This document shows, piece by piece, positions 1 through 13,200 of a DNA stretch of 64,000 nt; position 1 is the stretch's first letter, and the number at the start of each line of letters is the position of its first letter. A program made the translations under genes and the position numbers. The DNA is from Dipylidium caninum (taxonomy: Eukaryota > Platyhelminthes > Cestoda > Cyclophyllidea > Dipylidiidae). The notes beneath the pieces were generated by a model, which was given only the letters and a program-made list of their open reading frames with translations, did no database searches and was not told where the DNA came from. The stretch lies in the NCBI GenBank assembly GCA_017562135.1, contig QEYB01001430.1:248001-312000 (forward strand). Direction: 5' to 3'.

Positions 1-528
1 GGAGAGGTTAGGAATGCTAGAATTTATCGAACCGCCTCCCCCCCCACAGTCCTCCTTCCATTCCCAAATACTATCATGGCTAATCCAGTGTCTGACTACT
101 ATTAGTTAATGGTGGAAATCTCGACCTTCTGTCGGATCGTTGGTGGGTCTTTATTTGCCATTGTCACACTTTTCACTGGGTGTCATCGTTCGACTCGCCA
201 CCACTCGAACCCTTGGCGTCGCATGTAGTTTTTGCCTTCGCCTTTTCGTTCGTGAATTGGGCGATTTTGAAAAATACCTGTAACGCCGCTTAACCCCCCC
301 CCCCCCTCCTATTCTCCATTCTATCCTTCGCGCGACCAGTAAACGTTCACGCACCTGCGAGGCAGTTCAGCTCACAATCGAAGTGATTGTATGGGGGAGG
401 CAGATGCATTGGGGGTCTAACAGCATGTGGACGTGCTGATTCCCTTGATTTGATGCGAATGCGGAAAATAGCGTCTTCTTTCCCTTTCGAAGTAATGGCC
501 ACTAAAGGCAGCGTGTCATTTTTCACAG
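1..528 (+). other. Intron sequence upstream of first recognisable ABCB exon
   Basis: No exon is recognisable here. The stretch ends in a pyrimidine-rich acceptor (TTTTTCACAG, ending at 528) that leads into ABCB coding sequence. It contains a run of 14 C at 293-306. Upstream exons of the transporter (rest of transmembrane domain 1 and the N-terminus) must lie left of the window. Confidence 0.6.
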
Positions 529-3500
529 TGCTGGGGTCGACAGACGCGTCCATTTATGTGCTCATGGCCGTGACCTTCTACTACGGCATCATCATGCTTG
601 GTCGTGGCGTCTCCAACGCAGGTGATATCATTCTGGTGGTGCTGGCGATGATCTTCGGTGGAGCCTCGGTGGGCCAGGCTTTCCAACAGTTTGATTACTT
701 CAACTTTGCTGTCAGTGCTGCTGGCGAGATCTTTCCCACCATTGATAGGGTGAGTGCGTTGCTCGTCAAGCCTTTCCCTTATTCCACCAACGTCCTCCCG
801 CAGTGGGAGACAATTGCTTTGCCATTCTGTAAGTGACTTCCTCCCCCTCTACTCTCCATCTGGCCACCAGCCCCTCGAGTGGCCATTAGGAGGACGCAGC
901 TCACCACCGACTGCACTGCTGCGTCCCTCTGTGGGCGGCTGATCGCCTGAGCTACAATGTTGAATGCCTAGTTGTGAAGTAGAGGAGCGTCCAATGTCAC
1001 AGTCGACGGAGGAATTAGTGGTGTAGGCGAGGCAACACGCTAGTCGAGACTGACTTTTCGCCCTTAAGATACCGCCAATCGACAAAGTGGCGAACGAGGA
1101 GAAGGTTCGTCTCTCGCCCCTCAATCTCAACATCGTGTTCGAGGACGTGACCTTCTCCTACCCTACTCGACGCGACGTGGTGGTGCTGGACCACTTCTCG
1201 TGGAGCATGGCACCCGGACAAAACGTCGCCATCGTGGGTCCTAGCGGCTCGGGAAAGAGCACCATCATTCAACTGCTGCAACGCCTCTACGACCCGGACT
1301 CCGGTCGCATCACCGTTGACGGAGTGGATTTGCGCGATCTGGACCTTGCGTGGTGGCGCTCGTGCATTGGTGTGGTCTCGCAGGAGCCCACTCTCTTCTC
1401 GGGCTCGTTGAAAGAGAATATCCAAATGGGGAAATTAGAGGCGACTTTCGAGGAGGTGGAGGAGGCCGCCAAACGAGCCCACGCTCACGAATTCATCTCC
1501 CGGCTGCCCGAGGCCTATGACACCGCCTTCGTGACACAGGACGGTGGAGGCGGCATGTCGGGAGGCCAGAAACAGCGAGTGGCGATAGCCAGGGCCCTGG
1601 TCCGAGATCCCAGACTGCTTCTGTTGGACGAGGCGACGTCGGCGTTGGACACGAGGTCGGAGAGGGCGGTGCAAGCCGCGTTGGATGAGGTGACGAAGGG
1701 GAGGACGACTGTGACTGTGGCGCACAGACTGTCGACGGTGCGGGAGGCGGACGTGATCGTGGTGATGGAGAGGGGTCGCATAGTAGAAGCGGGCAGTCAT
1801 GAGGAGCTGATGGCGCGCGGTGGAGTCTACGCCAAAATGGTTACGCGTGGAGTAGGTTTTACCCCCATGTTTGCCAGTAGCGCTTTGTGGTGTGAGAAGT
1901 ACGCCGTCTTGGGTCGCTTGAGACGGTGCATTTCTCCTAAGCGGTGACGCCTCACCCACGTTTGTGCTTGTACTTCTGTGATTGCAGTCTCCAGCGAAGG
2001 AGGACGAGTCAAGTGAAGGCGAGGACGCGAGTGATGACGACGACGACGACGACGACAACGTGGAGAATATCATTAAAGCCATAAACAAGGTAGGACTGCT
2101 GAAACAGTGGTTCACCATAGTGGCGACTGCTTGTTTGTCCATTGCGCTTGCTTGATGCTATGCTGTCAGTTCGATCAGTGAGCCGCTGCACACGGTGCCT
2201 AGAGGGTTGGAGGAGTGAGGTTGAATGTCGCCTTGGGCTCGAGTTCCCCGAGGCAACTAAGGGGAGAGGTGGAAAAGGTGACTCGCCAAGCTGTAGGCTG
2301 ATAATTCGGCTGCAGATGCGAGAGACCACGACGAAGTGAACCGGTGGCGCTAGGGTGATTTTGACATCCTCTGGAGAGGAGGCGGTGTGAGCGGAGTGTA
2401 GAGACGGAGTATGAGATAAGAGGTGCATTGTTTGTTTTAGGAGCCCGAGAAGGGAGACTGGAAAGAGGTGAGTTGTGAGGGCATGTGGCGACGTGGTGGG
2501 CTCGGATCGAGGCCTTCCCTGAGTGCACGGATTTTTTTCTCCTCGCAGCACGCCGAAGTTGTCGACCTCGAAGGCAAAACAAACGTGTCCTCGGTGACGC
2601 AGTCAACTAATGATTTTGTAAGTTGCTCGATTGCCCGTCACACGTGAGTTGGGGCAAATGCCTTGCCTGTGTTTGAGTATGTCTGTGTGTTTTTGCGCGG
2701 GTGTGCGTGAGGCCCTTGAGTTGGTCGTTTCGCGGTGTTGAGCCGAGCCCTCCTCTGTGGACGAGTCGTCGAGTTGGCGGGTGTCGATTGGCGGAACGAA
2801 TGCCGCACTGGAGACTGCGCAATAGTGTGGCGGAGTGGCGGGATGTTCTTTGGGAGCACTGAGGCCCTTGACGTGGTCAGTCAGAGGACTGGGCGTAACT
2901 CTCCGCAAAGAAGGTCAGAACGGGAGATTGTCGTAGTAGTGACGGGGAGAGTGTGCACGAGTAGGTGGATGCAGCGATGCTGGGAGAGCGCAGGGGGAGG
3001 CGGTGATGATGGGTGCATGTGGATGGCACCACTCGTCGGAAGGCAAATGAGTTGGTTCGGTGGGGAGGTGAGCATGCCGATGGGCGATGGAAGGCGTGAT
3101 GAGCGCGAAAGAGACGTGGAGGCAGAAGGATGGAAGGAGGACATTGGTTGGCTTGGACTCGTTCTTGCGCACCGCAGGGTGAGTGCACGAGCAGCCCAGT
3201 TAACTATTTGCAGGGGAGAGTGAATGGCATGCTATTTGGTGATATAATGTCTTCCGCCTTACTTGTCGTGCTTTGTTTGTTGTTCTGGCAGGCAGTGGAG
3301 AAGAAGCCCAACACTTTCGTCCAAATCTTCCGCCTGAATAAGCCGGAGAAGTGGTATCTCCTCCTGGGTTGCATCACCGCCATCTTGATCGGTGGCATGC
3401 AGGTCGCTTTTGTCATTATATACACCGAAATATACGATGTAAGTGGTCCCTTCGCCTTCCCCTTCCCCATCTCCACTTTCCTCTTGCTCTGTCGGCGCTT

Positions 3501-6500
3501 CTCGATGTTGCGTTGCCGCGCACATTGAGTACTTCAATCTTCCTCGTCGCGCCACGTAGTCCAGATGAATGCTGAATGTCTATCATTTGCCTGACATCAG
3601 CTAGTGATCCACGGCTAGACGCCTCAGATTTATTCAGGTTGCAACTGGGGTCTGTCTTCGGTTCAGGTCTGCCTCATTCCCAACTTCACCCTCCCCCACT
3701 GGGCGACACTGCAAGTTGAAGCAAACAGGGAGGAAACGACTCTTCACAACATCAAGCGTGCCGTCGGCAAGTGGGCACGACGCCATGCCAACAGCGGCGA
3801 CAGCGGCGACAGCGGCTTGCAACCAAAGCAAGCACCCAACCACGAGTCCTACGGGCGGATATACACTGCGACGTGAAGAACGTGTCCTCCGCACCCACTG
3901 GTTGTGCCGGGAAGTACACCTAAGCGGGGGGAGATGCCTCGTTCGCGAGTCCTCTTCGAGAGGCCGCCTCAAGGGAGGGCATCGAATGTCCCAACGTAGT
4001 GGTGATCTGCTTGAAAGTTGCTGCCTCCTTGTGGGAGCCCCTCAAGCATCTCTTCTCGTCTGTGTGCCCCACCACGAGTTGTTGTAATCGGGACCACTGC
4101 CACGCAATGACGAGAAACACCAGTGCACCTTGTCACTTCCCTCCTCACCTCGTCACGTTTGCGTGGCGGGAGCACATAGCTTTTCAAGTACTTGGGAAAG
4201 ATAATATAAACCAAATAATAAGGCCACTTTGGCAATAGGTGAAGGAATTGCTCAACATCTCACCTTCTCTTCCCCTCCTTCCTCATTTGCAGATCTTCGC
4301 AGAGAACGAGATCACCACTCGACTCCACCGCACTTCGGTCATCTGTGGGGCTTTCGGGGGACTGGCCGCTCTTCGCCTCATCTGTTACACACTTAACGTG
4401 AGTTCAGCGTTGGCTCCCCTGCGTGCGCACCCACTGCCAGGACGCCTTTCTGCAAGGCGAGGGAGGCGAGGAGGATTTATTTGAACTGGTGCAAAAGGTG
4501 GTCCCCATCTCGGCCACCTTGGCGATGCCTCTGAGAGTGTACCCTTCTGCCCTCAGAGTGGATGTCGGCGACACCCTCGGGTGGCCTAGGGGGCAGTGCA
4601 GAGCGGGAGAAGAGAGGGAGCGTGAGTGAGTGAGCGAGAGATGGAAGGCGAGGTGGACATAGTCGTGTGTCGTGAAGGGGAATGCACCTCCAATGAGACC
4701 TCCAGAGCCCAAACCCATCAACTGTGACACGTATGTGTGGTAGCGGGTGCAGGTGGACGGAGAGGACGGGTTGTGCCACGCCTCATCTCCCCTCCCCTTT
4801 GGCACGAGTCGACAGTGTATTTTGTGCGTATTACAGGGCTACGCCTTCGGTGTGGCGGGCGGACGCTTGACAACACGATGTCGGATGCTGCTATTTGAGT
4901 CCTTTCTCAAACAGGTAAGTAGGTAAGAGAGTGGAGGGGGCAAGTGGTGTGAAGGAGGGAGGGAGGGAGGGAGGGAGGACTCTTCCACTTGGCCCGACGG
5001 TGCGCGTTTGTGGACTGGGGCCTGATGAGTGGGCAGGTCGTGGGCGCGGGAGGACGATGTGTGGATGCACGAGTGGAGGAGGATGCATGGCAGTCGAGGG
5101 GATGAGCGTGTTTGTCAAAGCAGCAGTGATCAGAGAAGAGGCAAAATGAGCCTTCGTCACGTGGATGACAACCTTGCGAAAGCCTAGCGGTGGCATGACA
5201 AGAGACTGGTGGAGAGAGGTCACACGATGTGGTGCTGCAGTTAATTCTCGTAGGTGGGTGAGTGGGTGGGTTGGTGGGTAGGCAAATGCAGTGCCGTGCG
5301 GTGGGCCGAGAAGTGGTTATTTGGGGCGTCGAGCTCAACGCTGGAGGAGGAGCCTGACCCACCCTCACCCTATTTCCCCCTTGGAGGAGGTTGGATGGTT
5401 CGACAAGCCGGAGAATCAGCCGGGTGCCCTGACTGGTCGCCTGGCCGCCGATGTGCCAATGCTTCAGAACATCATGGGACGCCGACTGTCCTCCATTTTG
5501 GAGACAGGGGTTCTCGTCATCACCTCCCTTCTCGTCAGCTTCATCTTCAGTTGGCAAATTGCCCTCGTGTCGCTCGCCTACTTCCCAGTGCTCGTTATTG
5601 CTGGCGCGTATGAGGTGAGTCCATGACATCCCACCATCCCATCACCAAAGCCGGACCGCAGGGCAGACTGGTCGCGACTTGAGACGAGGTACAGGTGCTT
5701 CGTCCACATCTCTTTCCTCTACCCCCATCAACGAGGTGGGTGCGTTGAGGGCCGATTGGTAGTCGAAAGCAAGTTTCCTGGTCGACAATGTCATGGGATG
5801 GGGAGAGACAGGGTGACAGACGCCTGCGAGGAGGAGAGTAGTGGCAACAAACGAGAGAAAGGAGAGTACTAAGAGGCAAGGCGCCTCCTGTGAGTGACGT
5901 TTGGGCGACGTCCGTTTAACTTCGCAGAGGAAAGGCAGAATAGGAAGGCGGCTGCTGTGGTGGATGTCCCTCGAAAACTTGAGGTGCCAGCAGGTAACTC
6001 TTACCCACCCCACTTGCAGATGCAGACTTGGAGCTCAGAAGTGTCGCGTAAGAGTGTGAAGGGCGCGTCTTTGTCGCAGGAGGTCTTCTCCGCTCATAAG
6101 ACAGTCTCGGCGGTGCAGGCCGAGGAGCACTTTGTCAGCAGATACGCCGCCCAGGCTCTCCTCTCCCATTCGTAAGTGGCGATCCCCATGGTGTTACTCT
6201 TCCTCAGACGCCGTCACAATGAGCAGTTAGGTGGAAGTGGTTTCCATGGGAGTGGATGTCCAGTCCGTAGGAGATTAGTTGGTGAGCCTCGAGACGAAGG
6301 CCTTGGGAGCTGCAAGGGACGGGAGATGGTGACGGATGCTGGATGAGAGATTGCGGGACCACTGCGCGATTGGAAGGAGACTGGTGGGTGAGAGGGATCC
6401 AGACGAAAGAAATGAGAGTCTGAAGAAGAGCATTTAGCTCATGGCTCGGAACTGAGACACTAGTGTGAGAATCTACGCAGCAGACAGATTAAGAGATGGT

Positions 6501-8785
6501 TTAAAGGGGGCACTGGCTACGAAAACAGTGAGGTGGAAGAAAAGCGTTCGGCTGTGAATTAGATGAATTGAAAGGGGGAGACATTGTTGCTGTTTGGGAT
6601 CTGTCGCCGTCGACTGGGCAGGGACTAGTTCTCTTTGCCCCAGGGACGAGCGCCTCACACGGCCACGCTTCCCTTCTTCCTCTTCTGCAGCCAAATCCTC
6701 AAGGGTGTGGCGCGATATGCCTTGGTGAGCGGTCTCGCCGCTTCCCTTTTCGCCTTCGAGTTCGCCGGTGTCTTCTACACGGGTGGCTTTCTTCTTGGAA
6801 GAGGCGACATCTCAGCCGTGCAGCTTTGGCGGTACGTTTATGTGCCTCTCACTGATCCCCATTAATTTCCACAATCCGTGGTATTCTGGTAATCATCTGT
6901 GCTCGAAATAACCAGGGGAATAGTCAGGTCCCAGAGTATTCCCCGGGAAGACCATTTCTTCATATTGTCCATGATATTTCGCTGAGACGCGCATTCATGG
7001 GATGGCAGTCATTGTGTGAGTGCAGCCTCGTGTGAAGGGCCCACTGCAGTGCGTCTTTTCGCGTCTCAGATCCTTTAGCGCTATCAGTTTCGCGGCATCG
7101 AACCTCGGTTACGCGGTGTCCCTCGCACCTGACGCCAAGAAGGCGGGAAGGGCAGCAGAGGCAATCCTGGAAGTCCTTCGTCGCCAGCCGCGTCTCCAAC
7201 CTGACGATGGCGAGTTCCCCGACCACGTCTTGACCGGCAACATCGACTTCAACAACCTTCGCTTCCGCTACCCTACTCGCAAAGAGGTCGCGGTGCTCAA
7301 GGTAAGACCGGTGCAACACAAGTCAGGCAGACATTTCCGGAGGAATGACATATAATAGGGCAAGTCCTATGATATGTGCAAACTGATGGCGGGATTCGTG
7401 AAGACAGTTTTTTTTCTTCATGCCTCTCACGGCGAATTAATCGGTTTCATCTCGGCTAAGTTGAGCCATACTTTGGCCTGCCTTGACTTCCCAGGACTTC
7501 TCTTGAGGATAGAGATATGTTGCCACTGTTGGAAGTTGTGTGTGTGTGTGTGTCATATCATTCGCGTCAAGGTTGACCCCTTTCTGTCTGATGGTCGGCT
7601 CGTTGCTTCTCAACCCACTGCGTGTGCGGCATTTCGGCCGCAATCAGACGTGCTAACCCACCCACCGTCAGCCGGACTCTTCCTCAACCCGCATTGTTCG
7701 CACCTCCTGTCTATCTTCCATAATATTGCGGTGCTCTGTGTGCGGCCAGGTGAGCTTGCAACACGATCGCCACTGTAGCGTTCGGGCTGTCCGCCAAAAA
7801 CCGTGATGGAGAGCGACGTGATTTGAAGCATGGAGTTAGGATGCCAAAATTCCACCGATTGGGCATTTTACGTGGGAGCGGAAAAGGAGGATTCTCCCTA
7901 CTTTGTCTTTCCCCGCACTTGGAAACGCCAACTGGGAAGGTGGTAGCGGAACTCAACAGCACCAACTTAGAGCATAGGTGTGGACAAACCCACCTTTGGT
8001 GTCGTCGGCAGAGAAGTTTACCGGATCGTATCCGCATCCTATCCTCCTTTCTTCACGCTCCCTTCCCCTTCCCTTCCCTTACCTTGTCTCGTCTCTAGGG
8101 CTTCACATTCAAGGTGCCTCCAGGCAAGAGTGTCGCCCTCGTTGGTCAATCGGGCTGCGGTAAGTCGACCGTATTGCAGCTCATTCAACGCTTCTACGAG
8201 CCATCCGGCCACAGTGGAATCACCATGGACAAGATGGACATTAGGATGCTTGCGCCCAACTGGATCCGTCGACAAATTGGGGTGGTTTCGCAGGAGCCTA
8301 ACCTCCTCGACCTGAGCATTCGCGAGAACATCGCTTATGGCCTGAACTACCGCTTTGAGGAGTCGGAGGAGGTGCCAATGGAGGACATAATTGAGGCGGC
8401 TAGACAGGCGAACGCGCACGATTTTATCACGAGCCTGCCCGAGCAGTATGAGACGCGGGTGGGGCCTCGGGGCTCAAGGCTGTCGGGAGGCCAGAAGCAG
8501 AGAATCGCGATTGCTAGGGCGTTGGTGAGAAAACCGCGTTTGTTGCTGCTGGACGAAGCGACGGCGGCATTGGACAACGAGAGTGAGCGAGTGGTGCAGG
8601 CAGCGTTGGATGAGGCGATGAAGAGGGGAGGACGAACATGTCTGGTCGTGGCGCATCGCTTGAGCACAGTTGAGACGTGCGACTTGGTAGTCGTGTTGGA
8701 GCGGGGAAAGGCCGTGGAATGGGGCACGCCGAGTGCCCTGCTGGCGGCTAAAGGAGCCTACTACGCGCTGCACACTGCAGCGTAG
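529..8785 (+). CDS. ABCB-type multidrug transporter (P-glycoprotein-like), 3' portion
   Basis: ATP-driven export pump of the plasma membrane; the ABCB1/MDR full-transporter family moves amphipathic drugs and lipids. Exons read: 529-749, 1069-1851, 1988-2089, 2441-2467, 2549-2617, 3292-3438, 4293-4397, 4837-4914, 5387-5614, 6020-6171, 6691-6831, 7070-7301, 8099-8785. All phases agree and the stop is TAG. The first exon is the end of transmembrane domain 1. Exon 1069-1851 holds nucleotide-binding domain 1: Walker A GPSGSGKST, Q-loop VSQEP, signature MSGGQ, Walker B LLLLDEATSALD, H-loop VAHRLSTV. Next come an acidic linker with seven Asp in a row and a 27-nt microexon, then transmembrane domain 2 (3292-7150). 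Domain 2 of the ATPase (7200-8785) has Walker A GQSGCGKST, LSGGQ, LLLLDEATAALD and VAHRLSTV. All catalytic residues are present. The 5' end is cut by the window edge. ABCB1 versus another full ABCB member cannot be decided, so no symbol is given. Confidence 0.95.
4953..4979 (+). repeat. (GGGA)n microsatellite in ABCB intron
   Basis: About six GGGA/GGAG units just after the donor of exon 4837-4914. Non-coding; capable of forming G-rich structures, but no function is implied. Confidence 0.8.
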
Positions 8786-10251
8786 ACGAGATCTTTGTCC
8801 AAAGAAGAGCTTTCGTATAAATGCACGTTTTTTGCATCTTTGGGGTGGGGTGAGGTGGGAATGGGAGGGGAGGAATGGGAAAGGGAGACCGTAGCGCGAA
8901 AGATGTTGGTGGAGAGGAAAGGTATGTAGATCAGCCTGGAGAGTGGAACAGCCCTTGGTGTTAGTGTTAATAAGTCGGTACGGGAGGACTCTGAGTAGGC
9001 GTTATGTGTTCTTTCCAAACGCCAGTCTTCCACCATATTATGCGACGACACGTGCCTCTTTCCTTGGTGCATGCATCTTCACTATCACTTGGGTTGACAA
9101 TCTGAAAGCGAAACTGCGATTGCGCCACACCGTACGCAAGTAATATGGTGCAATTCCTTGGAAGTAAAAGACATGTGTAGCAGTCATTCACTTGAAGTAA
9201 TTCGTTGATGAGTACCTCTTGTGTGATTACCCTGCGGGTGGTGCAATTCTGTTCGTTCAAGTAGGCCTCAGTGACAGACCCACTGATCCTGTCTTCACCT
9301 GCCTGTCATTCCGGGAGGGGGCGACATCGCTTCCCTGCACAGACGCGCCACCGTGGCCTTCTGTCCGCGCGCTCTGCGGACGTCGCGCTCCTCCGTGCGC
9401 CATGCTGCGTGTGGCGTGCCGCCTCGATGACTCGCGTGAGGCGGTTCGTTCGGTTATTGATTTCATCGATTTGCCAATTGGGTTATCGCTTTGCTCGAAT
9501 TGATGAGTCATCGCACTCTGGCGGCGTCGACTTGTTTGGCCTCCTCCTGCTGTCTGCAATGGACATGCTCTCTTCCATTGCCAATCAAGTTGGAGAGCAG
9601 GGCCGGGGATCCGATCACGATGCCACCACTCTCAACAGTATTTTGGGGCCTCATACATCTTCCTTGATGTTACTTTTGAAATGAGTAGTCAAATCTTTTA
9701 ATCTTTACTTGGCGGCTTCGTTTTATGGAGTGAATTTTCTGTTGTGGCTGGAATTCGTAGACCTCCTTGTCACTCCGTGTGGCTGCATCAGTGAGATCCT
9801 CTGTGTGCGCGCTTTTCATTTTCGACCTCTCTAATCGCGGTCACAAGATAAGTAACACGACATGCATTTTTAATTTGGAATAATTAGAAATCGCATTGGT
9901 TCGTTCCTTTGCTGGGTTTGACTGTTTGTTGGCGCATCGTGGAGAGTGAACTGTTTGCGAGAGTTTCAAGCCTTTTTTGGTGACGATTATTACACAGCGC
10001 CAGCACGCATGTTATACAACAGCAGTCTAAATCATCCAGCCCCTTTATAACCCCATTTGACAAAAAATTTATTAACATTCAAAAAAGTTCCAATGATCGC
10101 CTTCAATTTCCTCTTTAATGCGAGTGAAATTTGTAAAGGCCGTCAACTTGTGTTTGTTATAACTAATTGCGTGCCGCAAACTTTGCGAAGACATTTAAAA
10201 AGTTGCTTGTGCAAAGCCGTCTCGGGGAATCCTGCTTTCATTGTTGTTGTG
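8786..10251. other. Intergenic region between ABCB and RBL
   Basis: Holds the ABCB 3' UTR and the putative RBL promoter. There is no canonical AATAAA soon after the ABCB stop; only TATAAA (about 8816-8821) is seen. Short open frames at 9257-9684 on both strands lack splice context or family similarity. Composition turns AT-rich after 9660. Confidence 0.6.
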
Positions 10252-13200
10252 ATGCACATGTACGATGAGGAGGAGCCCATCGAGAAGAGATTTGAAGACT
10301 TGTGTCAACTTTTGTGCATAGAGGGTGCTGTTCGGGAGGAGGCATGGGACAAGTATAAAGGTGAATATACTCAGGTTTTTTTGCTCCTTGTTTTAAACTT
10401 TACATCATATTGATCTTGTTTACCTGTGTCTGTTTCTCGTTGACTTTGCTAGACATTGCGTTGGATGTTGGCATCTTATGAGCCATTAGGGGACGTTTTT
10501 CTTTAATTCACTTAGTGCTTATGCCTCGCTTTCGGAGTTACTTGTTGCGTAGTTCTTTCAAGATCGAGCACTCCAGTGTATTGTATCGTTTCTTTTAATT
10601 TAATTATACGCTAAGATGATTAGGGTCTTTAACGTTTATTTATTAGAATACTGTTGATTTCATTAATCCATTTTTTTACCTTGGTTGCCACACTTGATTG
10701 ATTTTATTTATCACAAATCCAGTCTGTATAGCGATCAACAGTTTTTCTGCGTTAAAAGCGTTATGTATGTATTTCCAGTGTCATTGTTAATTCGTAAGAC
10801 TCTTGCTTTATACACATTTTGCTTTCGTCACAACGTAAACTGCGTTGTGTCCTCTTCTCTTGTCCAATGTGGTATCCTGTTACTCGCATAACAAAACAAC
10901 AAAAAAGCTGCTAAAGTGCACATGCTCGTGTCGTGTTGGCACTATCTACTCTTGTGCAGTATTGTTAGCGCCCGGCAAAAATTAACAATCGTATTCCCCC
11001 TGGTTTTTACAGTTGAGGCACGTAATGGCATGTTGTTTTGGCCTAAAAAGTCTTGGACAGGCCTTTGTGTAATTTCCAGAGACTTGTTTTTTAGGGTTCA
11101 AGAGTCTTCACTGACGAATTGTATAAGTTGTGTCTTACCTTTATTCATACAATGAAGGGGGTTTTCGGTTTGTAGTACAGGGAACAGTTGATTTAGCGTG
11201 TTTTATATGAATCCTTAGCCACTGATAAACTCCCAATTAAAGATCCATCAACTGAATTTTCGCCTTTTTTGAGCAGAAGTATGGACTAACTACTCCATTG
11301 AAGGCGATCAGCTGCAATGGTTAGTGTGTTCGCTTTACGAGTGTTGTCGCCGTCCAACGACAGACAGCGTCTCCGGACAGGTGATGCTGGAAGGTGCGTA
11401 CGTCTCGCTCACCCGCCTCCTTGCTACAGCAAGGATGAGCCTGGTCCAGTTCTTTTACCGCATCCGCAAATGGTCGGACATGACTGAGATGTCAGACGAT
11501 ATGCATGATCGCATTGAACGCTTGGAGCGACAATTTGCTGTCTCGTCTGTGGCCTTCCGGCACTTTTCTTATGCTTTTCCTGTCTACTTTCGCGCACTGG
11601 ATGAAATCAATGGTGATGGAGCGATAGGGCACAATGAGGAAGATGTCGGTAAGGCTTCTTACGTTACTGACACCGCTTCAACACTTTTTACCTTTTTATT
11701 CCAGTTTGTAATAAAAACTTCACACAACTTTTTGGAAGGAGAAAAAGGCGGGACTCAGAGTGGTTATGTTGCATAAAAATATAAAATACTCCAAGTCTAC
11801 ACCATAGCTTTAAATGTCGCAGATGTAACCCACCAATGGATGCTATCGCTGAGGCACGTGGTTGTCACTTTTTTTTCCTTTGCCCTCACTGGTTGTCGGT
11901 GCGGTGATGATGAATCGCTTGTGTGAAGTCCGAGCGAGACATGGTTAGCTAGAATGAGCTGACAGTCAACAGTTGTGGTGAGTAACTGGATTCGACATCT
12001 GACAGTAGTTGCCATAGTTTGAAATGAACCCCCATACGGACGCCGGCGGTTCCAGTCTGTAAATGGGAGTAAATGCGGACTCCTCAAAATGGTATGGAGT
12101 TTCACGACCCTTTGTTACGATCCTTGTAGGAGGGTGTTAATTGCCGCCAATTGGTGTGTGTGGGTTAAGTGTCTTCCCTGTGCTTATCATCCAGAATAAA
12201 TAACAATCAGTCTTTAGCATTTCGAAATTCATTGTAATGGTATGGAAATGCTTACCTCCCCTCCTAGGTCTCTCTCTCCTTTAGTATTAACGAGTGCTTT
12301 CTAGTTTGCATTTTAATGAGTTTTCCTGCGTTCGGTACCTCATTATGAAGTGTTTATATCATCTTAAAAGCCCTGTTTTGTTTTGTTTATTTGGTGCAAA
12401 GGGTGAATTTCCAAATCGTTTTCTTCCTTCGCAGATCTTTCTGGTTTAACACCTGTGGACATCTTCCGTTTCGTGTGGCTTCTGTTCGTTAAAACGCGGG
12501 CCAACTTCCCTGCCGTCGCCGATGACCTTGTAAACTCTTTCTATCTCCTTGCCTGCTGTCTCGACTGGATGATCGGTGTCCTATGGGTCGGAGGCGGGCG
12601 ACGCCTCCTCAGCCGCAGTTACCGCACTGGTGGTGGTGGAAAGGCGGGAGTTTCGGTCGCTTCGATGATGACGGTAGACACGAACGCGATGCCGTGCAAC
12701 TTGCGTTACATATGTGAGGACAAGGGAATTAGCTTTGTTGAGTGCAAAGCAATCAAGGAGCACTTTTTCCGACCATATGTTTCGAGGCTTATTGAAAAAG
12801 TGAGTGAAATTAACAAATTGAATTTTGAATTATTTCAGGATACATGTAGGCCACTTCTTCTGTTTGTCCTTGTTGGCTACTGTGATTATTTGTGCATCTC
12901 AGTTGTGGCCTTGCAGCAATGTACCTCTTAGAGATTACTTTTTGGCCTTTTTATGTTTTTTTTTTCACTGTCCTTTCGTGTTGGGAGTAGCTACGAATTC
13001 TACTTCATTTATTTTGATTTATTCATTTTCCCTTCATTTGGCATCCCCGATCAGCCTTTGTTTCGTAAAAATGGTAGTTTTTAGGGCTCTCGGGTATTCT
13101 ACTCCTTAGGCGTCACTTATTTACAGGAAATGTCGAAATTGCATCCTGCAGGGCCTGCAGGTTTTCTGCATCCCGAGAACTTTGCAAATTCCATGCAGCG

